From assembly GCA_022393335.1 (NCBI GenBank), contig JAJEKB010021331.1:93607-157606 (forward strand): 64,000 nucleotides of DNA. Direction: 5' to 3'. Under the pieces are notes generated by a model that was not told where the DNA came from, did not search any database, and saw only the letters and a list, made by a program, of their open reading frames with translations. Source of the stretch: Macrotrachela quadricornifera (Eukaryota; Rotifera; Eurotatoria; Philodinida; Philodinidae). The stretch's first letter is position 1, and the number at the start of each line of letters is the position of its first letter. A program made the translations under genes and the position numbers. Of this stretch, positions 1-11,126 are shown piece by piece.

Positions 1-993
1 AGTCAGAGATCTCCAAAAAAAAAATCGGGTTTTTGCCCAGCATTCGCTAATTTTCAGACGATGAGGATATTTTGACGCCAAACTAAGGTGATATATAGAA
101 TCAGTTCATCAAATTGCATCGAATTGTATATAACAGTAAGTGTTTCTTAAAAACAAAAGTTGGTTCCTGTGTTATATATTCTTAATAATATTCAGTTTTC
201 TCTTGTACAGGTATTAATAAACGATTTGCTTGCCTTAAAAAAATCCCAATTTAATTTTATTCCTTTTTGAATTGTATAAAGTTCTAGGTCAATAGTGTGA
301 ATGGCTTCCTTTTTAGTTGCAAATATACTATTCGATTATGTTTTCCATGTATTCTAATATAAAACAATTTTTTATATTAGAATAACACACCGATAATATT
401 ACTTCTTCATAATAAAATAAAGCCTTATAACCAAAAGTATGGGGAGATTCTATAATTTTGGAATAGCCTATACATTCTACTTCTGCACTTCCATTATTGA
501 TATTCACCTATTTTACGCACCTTCTAGCAGCTACCGCTTAATAGATACTCGCTTTCAAGAAGTGCCTAGAATGCAGTTATATTCAATAGCATATTAGCAT
601 CGATAGTAACTACAATAGAAGGTAAAATCTCAAAAATTGATTTTGTCACTTGGCTGTTCGCCATATTAAGAAGGATCATGAAAAAAGGACGTCAGACCGA
701 TTATTTGGAGACGATTTTATTAAAGGTAAATCATACGATGCATTTCCTCAATAAAAAAATGTCTATATTCGAAGGTTTTTGTCTGCCTCAATATCTATAC
801 TGACTATATCCGTATTACCTAACATTTTGATAAATTCAATAAATGCTAGTGATACAAGTGAATACCATACAGTATTGACATTTTCTTCATTCGATCGTTA
901 TAGTATGGTATTTACGCATTCAGATTGTATTTAATCCTCATCTATTTCATTCAAATGTCTTTGTATCAAAAAAATATCAGAAATCGCTGAGTG
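1..993. other. AT-rich intergenic DNA with a small hairpin
   Basis: No coding frame is supported here. A perfect 14-bp inverted repeat (351-364 against 370-383, 5-bp loop) forms a short AT-rich hairpin. The last 100 bp should hold the promoter and 5' UTR of the esterase gene that follows, but I see no clear TATA box. Confidence 0.5.
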
Positions 994-2220
994 ATGCGTT
1001 GTTCTATTTCTATTTTATCTTTTTTTATCTCACTAGCCAGTTGTTTCAATACTGACGACTACAACATTCGTGGAACTATTACTCCTGGATGGGAATTTGC
1101 TCTGGATTTATTTAAAGATAATTTCGTACATGATCGAGATTTAGGTGCATCGATAGCGGTCTATCATCAAGGTAAATTGGCCTTTGAATTATGGGGCGGT
1201 TGGTTTGATCAATCGAAGACGAAACCTTACGATAACAATACATTACAACTAGTTTTTTCAACAACAAAAGGACTCGTAGCTGCAGCAGTTGCGCTTGCTG
1301 TTCAACGTGGTCTACTTGATTATTCGGCATTAGTTACTCGTTATTGGCCAGAGTATGGACAAAATGGGAAAGAAAAAACAACAGTGGCAGATATTCTTTC
1401 ACATCGTGCTGGACTACCGGACATTTCATCACCATTAGAGCAATACGTGAACTGGACAGCAATGATTGAACAGTTAGAAAAACAAACACCATTATGGGAT
1501 CCGGGGTCAGCCCACGGTTATCATGCATTAACCTACGGTTGGCTTGCAGGAGAACTTGTACGGCGTGTTGATCCGAAGAAAAGATCGTTAGGACAATTTA
1601 TTCAAGACGAAATTTCGAATCCGACGATATTCGAATTCTATATTGGTCTACCAGCAGAACATCAATATCGTGTATCACCAGTGGAATTAACCCAAGATTC
1701 AAAAGAGTCGTTGAACAAATCGGTCATCACTCTTGTGAACATGTTTAATGAACCTTGCGTACATCAAGTAGAAATACCAGCTGGAAATGGAATCACTAAT
1801 GCTTGGTCAGTAGCAAGATTTTATTCATCATTAATTGGTGATTTAGATGATGGCAAATACAAACGGATATTGAAAGAAAATATTCTCAAACTAGTAACGA
1901 AATCGAACACACCTAACAATGAGATCGATCTCATTTATCAAGTACCTACAGTATTTGGCATGGGTTTTACGCTTTTCGACGATATTTTTCCAGAGTTCGG
2001 ACCGGGAACTTTTGGTCACACTGGTAATTTCTGCATATTTGACTACTATGTAAATTAAACTTGATCTATTTTAGGAGCTGGTGGTAGTATTGGTTTTGCT
2101 GCGCCGTCAAAAAATCTCTCATTTGCCTATGTTATGAATCGACTTGATACAAATACAACATACATAGACCTTCGTGTAAAATCCATACTAGCTAAAATCG
2201 CAGAAGTGATCAATACATAA
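994..2220 (+). CDS. Serine beta-lactamase-like esterase (LACTB2/lact-2 type, carboxylesterase family VIII fold), two exons
   Basis: This gene encodes a predicted 391-residue secreted or luminal hydrolase of the class C beta-lactamase/penicillin-binding fold. Exon 1 is 994-2023, the intron is 2024-2074 (51 bp, GT...AG) and exon 2 is 2075-2220. Splicing is needed because exon 1 otherwise runs into a stop just after the conserved His-Thr-Gly. ATG 994 was chosen; the codon before it is GTG. Residues 1-17 look like a signal peptide. The SxxK nucleophile motif is Ser89-Thr-Thr-Lys92, the second-motif tyrosine is probably Tyr176 in GYHALTYGW, and the third motif is His342-Thr-Gly. All three catalytic blocks are present, so the enzyme looks intact. 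Animal members of this family are usually described as esterases or peptidases of unknown substrate, so a role in antibiotic breakdown is not implied. An extra upstream exon cannot be excluded. Confidence 0.88.
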
Positions 2221-2412
2221 GAGGGACGACCGAGATTGTTTTTTTCAAGGATTTATTAAGTTTTATTAACTGTATGAATATCTCAGCGCGCCCATACTAT
2301 AGGCATAGATGCACGCACTTAGAGTGAAGGTGAGATTTATCTCATAATCAATGGAAATTTATTAAAAAATGCCAATGAATTCGAAAAAAGTATATTCAAT
2401 GAAGAAACATTA

Positions 2413-3890
2413 TTAAAAGTGTTTTAGGGTATGATAAGCTCGAAAACAATCAGTAATGCACAACCCCACATCATATTCATCACACTGATATCGTGTATAT
2501 TTGGTTGATTATTTACGTCTTGTTGTATGGAAGCATACATAATATTTCCTTTGAGCAGCTTCTTTTGAGGTAGTTGAAGGTACAAATGGCGGAAAATGTC
2601 TAGCAGACAAACGTAGTGGTGAATCCATTGACGGTCTTTCAATAGAAATTCTTTTTTGATTGACGTACTTTGATATAATATCTTTTATTAATTGAAGACG
2701 AAACTCTTTGAATTCTATATTCTTTGAGTTTTGCGTTTTATATAAATAGAAAGCATTGACTGAAACCATATCAACGATATGAAAAAAGAACTTCGTATAC
2801 CATGTAGACTTTTCACTAATAAATTCCGTGAAACTTAACTGCATATGAACTAAATCAATTGCGCCTTTATTTTCATCATAACTTTGAACACAGACAGGTT
2901 TCATAATTCTTCTTCCTGTTTTGTGATCAATTTTGTCAGTTGCTATCATTTGTGAATCATGAATAGTTGATAGCATATAAACTTCACGTTTATCCATCCA
3001 TTTTAGAGCTAGCATCGACTCGCAATTTCTATAAGTTTGTTCTCTTCTATCCAACTTATTTTTGAAATAAGGCATACCACTCCTGTTTCTCTTTACTGTT
3101 CCTACTGCTCCTGTGCCTTGTTTATAAAGTTCTAAAAAAAGCTTAGAGCTTGTGTACCAGTTATCGATGTACAATATGTAGCCCTTTTGAAGATAAGGTT
3201 TCATAAGTGTCATAACAATTGATCCAAGTACTCCCAAACTATGTATCATTTCAATTTCTGTATTAGCACCTGTGTATACAACAAAATCTAATGTATATTT
3301 TGTTTCATAGTCGCAGAGCATAAGTAACCTGATCCCAAACCGACGCCTTTTCGATGGAACATATTGCTTGAACGATAAGCGTCCTTTCGAAAGTAATAAA
3401 CACTCATCAATACATAATTGTTCAAAAGGGTTGAAAATTTGCTGAAACTTGTCTCGCATATGACGAATAATTGGTAATATTTTATGAATTTTACCTGAAT
3501 CATTTTCGTCATTATTGACAAAGTGAAGCATTCGCATTATTGAATAATATCTATACCTCGAAAATAATTCTCTAAATATCGGAGTTATAATGACAGGATA
3601 CACTGACCAATAATCTCTAAGTTTATTTTTCTGCACTATACTCATCAACATCGTTGTTGCAATAAAAACGTACATTTCTTTGAAGTTGGTTGCGTACCAT
3701 TGCGCTTGATGGATTCTGTTGTTAGTATCTATTGGTTTCTTCGGCGATGTATTCCATGATTTTCTGATTGAAAGAAAGTTCAAAATAATCAATAGGATTG
3801 TTTCTTAACTTTAAATCACTTTCTATTCCTGCCGTATCATTATTGAAATTTAATGATTTAGGTACAAAATCGAGAAAGATCAAAAAATGA
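2413..3890 (-). pseudogene. piggyBac transposase (PGBD-like), broken by a frameshift and a stop
   Basis: This is a nearly full-length piggyBac-family DDE transposase. The long central frame (2509 to about 3715) holds the first two catalytic aspartates (IDECLLLSKGR and YIDNWYTS) and the third in the KGAIDLV block. The second Asp usual for this block is replaced by His (LVHMQ). The N-terminal part, including the PIDYFELSF and AEETNRY family motifs, lies in another frame up to about 3890, so a frameshift sits near 3720-3760. A TAA at 2509-2511 cuts off the C-terminal cysteine-rich zinc-binding tail; the same frame then continues to 2413 with the expected Cys/His pattern (YQCDEYDVGLC...CFRAYH). 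I did not find convincing terminal repeats with TTAA targets. The copy should not be able to move by itself. Confidence 0.9.
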
Positions 3891-3959
3891 GAGCCGAAAT
3901 CAAACCTACGTTTAACGATATCGGATCGATTGTTCTATATCGATTAACCTATTAGATTG

Positions 3960-5120
3960 GGTGAGAACTAAATAATAATTTGTTTGATTTTGTCTTTATT
4001 CATGACTTAGGGAATAATTGGAAGAAGAAAGTCATTTATGATATATTTATATATGTGATGCATAGATGAAAATATTTTTAATTATAACATCGACTCGTTG
4101 CAATGACCGAGGAAACATCATGAGGAGGTGTTTTGACCAAAAAAAACATGTCAGTCTATTTAAAATGATCTTGAATGAATGAAAAATTTGGATCGATATA
4201 GAATTCTCTGGAAGTTTTTTAATCAAAAATTGAATGATTGAATTTGTTCGAATGTGAGATCTATTTAAAATATATATTATATATTATATATTCGATTAAT
4301 GCCACTCTAACTTATTTGTTGATTAATCAAAATAATAAATGTGAGAATATCTTTAGGATTTCATAACAGTTATGGAAGAAAAGTACCAGCAAAATTTTTG
4401 TATCTAGAGAAATAAATAAATGTTTGAAAACTATTTTTTCTATATATTCTATTATATTCTTCTTCATTTCCAACACATCATTTATTCGATTATATCAATA
4501 CTTAAGTTCATATTCCTAAGAATATTTCTTTACACTCTTCCAAATGAGACTTTTGTTTAAAAATAAAATAATTTCCTGTTAATTTTCTTCACTTTTTGCT
4601 GTTTTGTGATTTTCATTAATAAACACGAAACGCGTCAGCGATTCAAAAAAATACTGCATTATAATCTCTTCAATAAAAAGATCGATTGCTGAAAAAGCAA
4701 GAGTTGAGACTAGCAGATTTATTTGTATTCTACATGAAAATAGGTTGATCTGTTTCTCGATTGATTTACTAATTAAATGATATTATGGATAAAACTTGCC
4801 CAAACGGTAATCGGGGGTTAGAAATCCGAATCTACTATTGGTTTCTAGTAATTCTACTAGTAAATCCTAGTAGTAGTAAGGGTTACTAATGGAATGTGTG
4901 TTTTGATAAAACTTGTCAGAAGGATAATCAATGATGATGAACCCGAATCCGAAGTGAGTTTTAATTTATTTTCGCTTTTTCAAATCGTGTAAATGAATAA
5001 TTTGCTAAGAGTTCATGGACAGCACTTCTGTGAAATAGAGCCGAGCGAGTCCGTAGACGAGCGTAACTTATCCTTGTTAAATGAGACAAAATCATCCACA
5101 TAGTCAGTCACTGCATCATC
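3960..5120. other. AT-rich intergenic DNA
   Basis: No gene is supported. Two similar blocks beginning about 4788 and 4909, each starting with a GATAAAACTTG motif and ending with an ATCCGAAT-type motif, look like an old direct duplication of about 120 bp. A GAGCGAGTC...GACGAGCG motif near 5042-5065 recurs near 19,820-19,850 and, inverted, at 63,965-63,998, so it marks a dispersed repeat. Confidence 0.4.
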
Positions 5121-5216
5121 ATGTAATTATCGCCAATAAAATGCTTGATTCACCATGAAAATGAAAAGAAAACAATTTTCATGGTAAATCAAGCATTTTA
5201 TTGGTGATAATTACAT
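5121..5216. repeat. Near-perfect 41-bp inverted repeat (hairpin)
   Basis: The arms 5121-5161 and 5176-5216 are reverse complements with two differences, separated by a 14-bp loop. It sits 57 bp upstream of the receptor reading frame, immediately before a stretch that ends like a splice acceptor. It could be a tiny MITE remnant or a structured upstream element. No target duplication is clear. Confidence 0.85.
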
Positions 5217-5273
5217 GGTCAAATAAACATTTTCGTATCCTAATAAAATGTCGTCTCTTGATTTGTTTTTTAG

Positions 5274-7966
5274 GTGCAATTTTCATACGTTGAATTCATT
5301 CGCGATATTGTAACTTCATTGATTATAAACGTTTTACCAAACATAATAATGATATATTGGCATTATGTTCGATGGTTGCTCTTTTACATTCTACATATTC
5401 AACATTATGTGATGGCAATATGGCCACCGCCAAGTACTTCTAATGTCACACTATTAGGTCTTTTCCCAGATGCAGAAAATGCAAATGAAACTAGTGAATT
5501 ATCTGTTCATTCTCGCGCGATGTTTCAAGCAGCTGTCATGCTTTCCCAACAATATAATATCACTATTGAAGGTCAACTCATACAATATCAATCAGTACAA
5601 ACTAATGGAGATGTGATTAATGTTCTTAGCCAAGTATGTCAAGCAATATCTTCTTCAAATATTCTTGGTATTATTGGTCCAGCATATTCTCGGGATGCTC
5701 ATCAAGTTGCTATTTTCGGTAAAAGAATTGGTATACCTGTTATCTCATATTCTGCAACTGATCCTGCTCTCTCAGATCGTAATACTTATCGCACTTTTTA
5801 TCGAACAGTTCCTTCGGATAATACAACTGCATTGGCAATTACCAAATTATTTCTTCGATATAATTGGACATCATGTGTCATCATTTATCAAAATGATGCA
5901 TTTGGTGAAGGAGGAGCAAAGATTATCGGTGAAACATTTACTAAATATAATCTCACGATTAGAGATTTTGTTATCTTCGATATTGGTACATTAAAGATTA
6001 AAGGTGACTTGAAAGATTCTTTAAGAAATAGTGCAGCTCGAATTGTTATTCTATGGGTTTCAGTAGAATTTACAGAATTAGTTTTACAAAATGCTCTTGT
6101 TTCTGATGTTGTTGGTCCACAATTTACATGGATAGTCAGTGCAACTGTTCCACTCACTTCATTTCATCGATCATTTCATGAAAAATTAGTTGGAATGTTG
6201 AGTGTTGAACCTGTCACAAGAAGTATCATTAATGCACCAATCAATACGACATTGTTAAATGCTGCATATCAACTTTGGCAATAATATGAACCAGAAACAT
6301 TTCCTGGTTCCATCAATGTCAATCCATATGCATTATTTGCATTTGATGCCACATGGTCATTGATTCAATCATTACAAAAACTTTGTTTAACAACTGAAAA
6401 TCATTCATGTTTATCATTTACTGGATCATCTTATTGTTATGATCGTCGCTTTGTTCAATCTAACTCAATGTTGAATACAATTAATTCAATGGAATTTCTT
6501 GGAGTTTCAGGTCCTATACGATTTACTGAAAATACAACTGATCGAATCAATGGTTTATATTACTATGCACAAAATATTCAATCAAATGGAAATGATATTC
6601 ATTTTATTCCTGTATTAAAATATGCATATCCAGATGATTGGACAATATATTCATTGTCAGGAGCGAATACTATTTTCTGGCCAGGTAATGTGTTGACTAT
6701 TCCAACGGATCGAGCAATACTTACAGGTGTTACCTTACGAATTGGTGTGTTTGAATCACCACCATTTACAATGGTCGACACTATTTTAGATTCAAACGGA
6801 AAAAATGTAACAAAATTAGTTGGTTATGTACCTGAATTGATTGAACGTTTACGTGATAGAATAGGATTTATTAAAGATATTCGATTAGCAACACCAAATA
6901 CGACTTATAATCAATTAGTTCAAGCAGTAGCTAGTGGTGTTTATGATATCGTCGTTGCTGATCTCAAAGTTACCAGTGTGCGAAGAGAACTCGTTGGATT
7001 TTCTAGTCCTATATTTGATGAGGCACTCTGTCTTATGATGCGAAGAGAACTGGTGCCTGATATTGACTTATTATCATATTTAAAACCATTTTCACGAAAT
7101 CTATGGTTATTGGTTTTAGGTACATGTATTGTGGCAAGTATTTTATTTTATTTTATTTATTAGAGAAACGTGAGAACGAATCATTACGTGAACGATCAAT
7201 CCCTTCTGCAGGTGCAATGAGTTTTTGGTATTCGATTGGAACAGTAATGGGATATGGAGTTGAGTTTTCTGTTCAAACAGCTGCTGGACGATTATTAACT
7301 GTCGTTTTATACATTTTAAGTTTGATCTTACTAGCATCCTATACTGCTAATTTAGCATCTGATTTAACAATAAAGAAGTTAAAAGGTATCATTGATGGAA
7401 TTGTTGATATTAAAAATGGAAAAATTCCACTTAGTCGTGTTGGTGTTCGCACAGGTACAGCTGATGAAGAATATTTTTTACGAGAAATCTCTAATGGAGA
7501 TCGAAACTTTTATCAATTAAACTCTCGACAACAATTATATGATGGTTTACTCTCAGGCATTAATGATGTTGGTGTCGCTAGTATTGGTGGTGGAGAATAT
7601 ATTACCAATAATATTTATTGTACTTTAACGTTAGTTGGAGAAGGCTTCGATAGGGGTCCACTTAGTATTATTACACCTAAACAATGGTTATACGCTAAAG
7701 ATTTAGATGTCCATGTTTTAGCATTAAGAGAATTAGGTGTGTTGAATAACTTAAGAGTAAAATGGTTTCAATCAAAAACTTGTCCGGAAACAGAGGAAGT
7801 GTCAACTGCATTGGGAGTTGATTCAATGGGTGGATTATTTCTTACATTTGCAATCATTTGTGTTTTATCATTATTTTTATTTATATGGAAAAAACGACTC
7901 ATTTACAAAAAAATATGGACGTTTATTAAAGCTTCGAAACAGACTGTTTTTCAAAGGAACAGTTGA
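5274..7966 (+). pseudogene. Ionotropic glutamate receptor with a K+-channel-like filter; one nonsense codon and one frameshift
   Basis: The three consecutive frames make one receptor subunit. The amino-terminal periplasmic-binding-like domain spans about 5440-6480. Ligand-binding lobe S1 starts at about 6727 (LRIGVFESPPFTMVD). TM1 is near 7095-7155. The pore loop carries Thr-Val-Met-Gly-Tyr-Gly (7241-7258). TM3 ends in SYTANLAS (7337-7360), the family gating motif. Lobe S2 runs to about 7790 and TM4 is near 7825-7895. Two lesions break it: TAA at 6282-6284, after which the same frame continues without loss, and a frame change inside a run of TTTTA units at about 7139-7163, within TM1. The frame begins with GTG right after a TTTTTTTAG acceptor-like stretch, so an upstream exon is likely; the first in-frame ATG is 5349. 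Bdelloid receptors such as AvGluR1 of Adineta vaga are known to carry K+-channel-like filters. It is either a recent pseudogene or contains assembly errors. Confidence 0.9.
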
Positions 7967-8176
7967 AAGGGTAAATCATCCTAATGAAAAGCAAAAAACT
8001 CTTTATCGTCTTCACATAATATCTTAAAAGTTTAAATCTCTCGTATGGTATCACACTCAAACTATTGTTTTTCACATCGAAAAGATTTTCATTTTCGCTT
8101 ATTGCTTATTCCACTATATTCTTTTTAAAAAAAACCTATTTTTCTGATGTTGGTATCTATAAAAACTGCTTTTTAT

Positions 8177-8370
8177 GTACTCAAAAAGTGAGTATACTAT
8201 TGGATTCGGTCAGTATGTCTGTCCGTCCGTCCTTTGACACGATAATTCAAGAAGATACAAGCCAATTGTTGCCAAGTTTTGCTGTATAGATTTGTCTCAT
8301 CAGTATCCCGGTTGAGTTCGAAGATGAGAAGGGTCGTTTTTCGCAGGTTTATTGAGTTATGAAAATTATT
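8177..8370 (-). repeat. Dispersed repeat family A, copy 1 (inverted)
   Basis: Read on the minus strand this matches three other places in the window (about 34,270-34,469, 57,125-57,338 and 63,480-63,657). Shared blocks are a TCTCATCTTCGAACTC-like segment, a GTAAACGGACGG-like segment, a CTGACCGATTC segment and a terminal hairpin of about 9 bp around CTTTT. Copies differ by many substitutions, so the family is old. Confidence 0.8.
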
Positions 8371-8480
8371 AGAAATCGATATAGAGATAGATGAATGTCT
8401 ACTGAAATACTATGATGTACTAATTTTACATCTTTATTAGGCAAATGTCTCTACCGAATGTTTGATTAGAACAATCTTGA

Positions 8481-8502
8481 GGGTGAGGGTGAGGGGTGTG
8501 GG
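8481..8502 (+). other. Potential G-quadruplex motif
   Basis: Four G-runs of 3, 3, 4 and 3 occur with 3-base spacers in otherwise AT-rich DNA. The motif ends in TGTGGG, which is the telomeric unit reported for Adineta; one unit is not evidence of a telomere. Confidence 0.5.
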
Positions 8503-8891
8503 TTTAATAATATATGAAAAGAAATTCAAAACAAACGCCGAAGATCTCATCTATTCACAACAAATACGCAACTTCAAACAACTACACTGTGAAAAAAGGA
8601 TCTTTACCAAACCAAAAACCAGATCGGTGGGCGGGCAATGATTTCGTCGCTGTTTTTTCTCCCTCAAATATAAGTTGAAAAGAGAAACGATGACTATTGA
8701 GCGTTGTTACAGGTAAGTTACTCACATGCCTTCACACCACTTTAGCTATTCGTATCTGTTTTTCACTTTATTCATATTTTGCTCTCCCTCTTCTTTTTCT
8801 TTTTTTGTCTTTCGTATCTTCATATTTTTTATGCATTCATTTGAGTAAAATACAACATAAAGAGGAGTCGAATAAAGGGGCCTCTAATATT

Positions 8892-9390
8892 TGGTGCCGT
8901 GATTCGCTTCGACAATAATTCATCAACTACGATAATTTTCGTTTTTCTCCTGATCGACTTATTCAGTCCTGTGCTGCTTGTATCCTAGTGATCAGTTGCT
9001 TTATCTGTATTTTTTTCTCGGTTATGGAAGAGCTAATTAGACCAATTATTAAATTTACTGGCTCTCGTAATCAAGATGTTATTAACTGCCTACAATATAT
9101 TGAAGAAATATTTGATAGATTCCAACTAACAGCATCAGAAAAACATCGTGTTGTTTCATACTTTCTAACTAGTTATGCTGCTAGTTGGTTTAAACATATT
9201 AAACCAAATACTTCTGACTGATTGGTTCACATTTAAACGTGAAATTATTGAATTTTTTTTACCATCATTCTCATCTTTTTCATCATGTTCTCTCGATCGA
9301 CATCGATTAGCAATCAACCCTTTCGAGACGGGAGACGTATGCATGCGTCATGGACATTTTCTTAAAATAAGTGTGCATAGTATGCATTGA
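8892..9390 (+). mobile_element. Retrotransposon gag remnant with a primer-binding-site-like sequence
   Basis: TGGTGCCGTGA at 8892-8902 resembles a tRNA primer-binding site just inside a 5' LTR, and AATAAA lies about 20 bp upstream. A coding remnant starts at ATG 9024 and reads as a Gag-like capsid helix region (motifs ASWFKHIKPN, then FTFKREIIEFFLP after a one-base frame change near 9215), matching the retrotransposon-gag domain pattern. The frame decays by about 9290. No protease, reverse transcriptase, integrase or second LTR follows, so this is only the 5' part of an element. It could alternatively be a domesticated gag fragment, but the frameshift argues against function. Confidence 0.6.
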
Positions 9391-10148
9391 AGAGTATAAA
9401 TAACTGCGTGTAGTCAGAGTGTGATTCACTATTTTCTTCTTTACACTTCACACGACAATCAAAGGCAATATACCATATCGATTTTTTCTCTTTTATTGTC
9501 GCATATCTATGATGTTTTGTTGATACATGCTTATTGAAGCCAGTTGATCAAAAAAAGACATTCGTAGCACGCATAGCTGATATCAATGCTTGTGTAGTAT
9601 CACTTATACATACTTTTAAGTTATATTCGTTTCGTCCCGGAAATTATGGTTTTCGTCAGAGTTAACGAAAGCATGAAAGTTGATGAAATTCTGTACAATC
9701 TGGATATCGAAAGTGACAAAAATTCTGACAATGGTTTTGATAGTGAACATCGAATTGACTGATTTTCGTGTACGCGTAATACAACAAATCTTCGCCAAAT
9801 ATGGAAGTTAACACATTCGAGGCGATTCAGTTTTGTACAGGAGTTGATCGAGATATTCGTTCTTACGAAGAATAAATTCCTAGTGAATGCACTTACTGAC
9901 CTTTTCTTTCTCTTCTATCGATTTTTTTACTATCCTTCTTTTTGTACAATTAAATAGTGAATCGAATCTCGTCTCCAGCTGAATAATGACTCAAGCTACT
10001 TTTTCGTTCTGTAATGTGGATTATACATTACGTGTGAGATAAGGGTAGAAAGTTTCTAGATTTTTCTGTTGTATTCGTGTCTATTCTGCACATTGCTACT
10101 CATCAATATAAAAGCGATCAAAATTGTCAGTATCCTTGAATATTTTAC
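9391..10148. other. Intergenic DNA with a TATA-like box
   Basis: TATAAATA occurs at about 9396-9403 but no supported gene starts downstream of it. It might be promoter debris of an LTR element. The rest shows no coding pattern. Confidence 0.3.
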
Positions 10149-11126
10149 TTGTCGTCAGAAGAAGCCAGTACGGAAGATAGCCATGACTCACTCAGTGAAG
10201 TGAGTTCTTTGGATGATGATTTTGCTAGAATGCACTGCGAATGTACAAGTTCCGATGAAGAAGTCACTGATGATGAGGTCGATTCAAACGTCTGAAGTGG
10301 AATAGAATCAGAATCTGACGGTGAATTTCTGGAAGATTATGGACTTATTGAACAAGTAACACCAACTTCCGAAGATGCTACAATCAATCCTATCGATTGA
10401 TATCGACATTTCATCACTGACGAAATTATAAGCCTTATGGTTCTTCAAACTAATAGATAGGCAGAACAATACTTACTAACACATAAACTTAACAAACGAT
10501 CAAAAAATCTTCAATGGGAACAAACTACTAACGAAGAAATACTGAAGTTCTTGGGGATAGTCATCGAGATGGACTTAGTGCAAATGCCAAAATTAGACTA
10601 CTACTGGAGCAAAAGTCAATTATATGGATCAGAAATCATTCAAAATACAATGTCGAAAGACAAATTCGACCAACTTCTCAAGTTTTTACATTTTTCTAAC
10701 AATGAGGAACAGGATGCGAGCCAAGATAAACTAGCTAAGTTGAATCCACCTTTGATCCTATTGAAAGCTAGATTTAAGTCGATTTATACGCCCGGTTCTG
10801 TCACCACCGTCGATGAAACAATAGTGCCCTGGCGAGATCGACTCTCCTTTAGACAATATGGTTCAGACAAAGCCCACAAATATGGGGTTAAAATGTATTA
10901 AGTAGCAGACATAAATGGATATACTTGAAATTTTATAATTTATACAGGAAAACAGAATCCAACGAGTGGTCTTAGTCATACTCAAACAGTCATTATGCAA
11001 TTATAAGAAGATCTTTTCGGATGCTATCGAGCTGTGATAGCTGACAATTTTTTTACGAGTATCGATCTTGCGAAACGATTGTTAGGAAAAACCATCACTT
11101 CCATCGGATCCTATGATACGTGTTAG
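10149..11126 (+). pseudogene. piggyBac transposase fragment with multiple stops
   Basis: One continuous frame from 10149 to 11126 reads as the N-terminal two-thirds of a piggyBac transposase. It has an acidic N-terminal region, then FITDEIISLMVLQTNR, the first catalytic Asp in TVDETIVPWRDR (about 10808-10843) and the second in VIADNFFTS (about 11037-11063). The frame is interrupted by TGA 10293, TGA 10398, TAG 10458, TAA 10899, TGA 10926 and TAA 11004. Everything after the second Asp block, including the third Asp and the zinc tail, is missing. It differs clearly in sequence from the copy at 2.4-3.9 kb and is far more decayed, so it belongs to another, older lineage. Confidence 0.9.
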
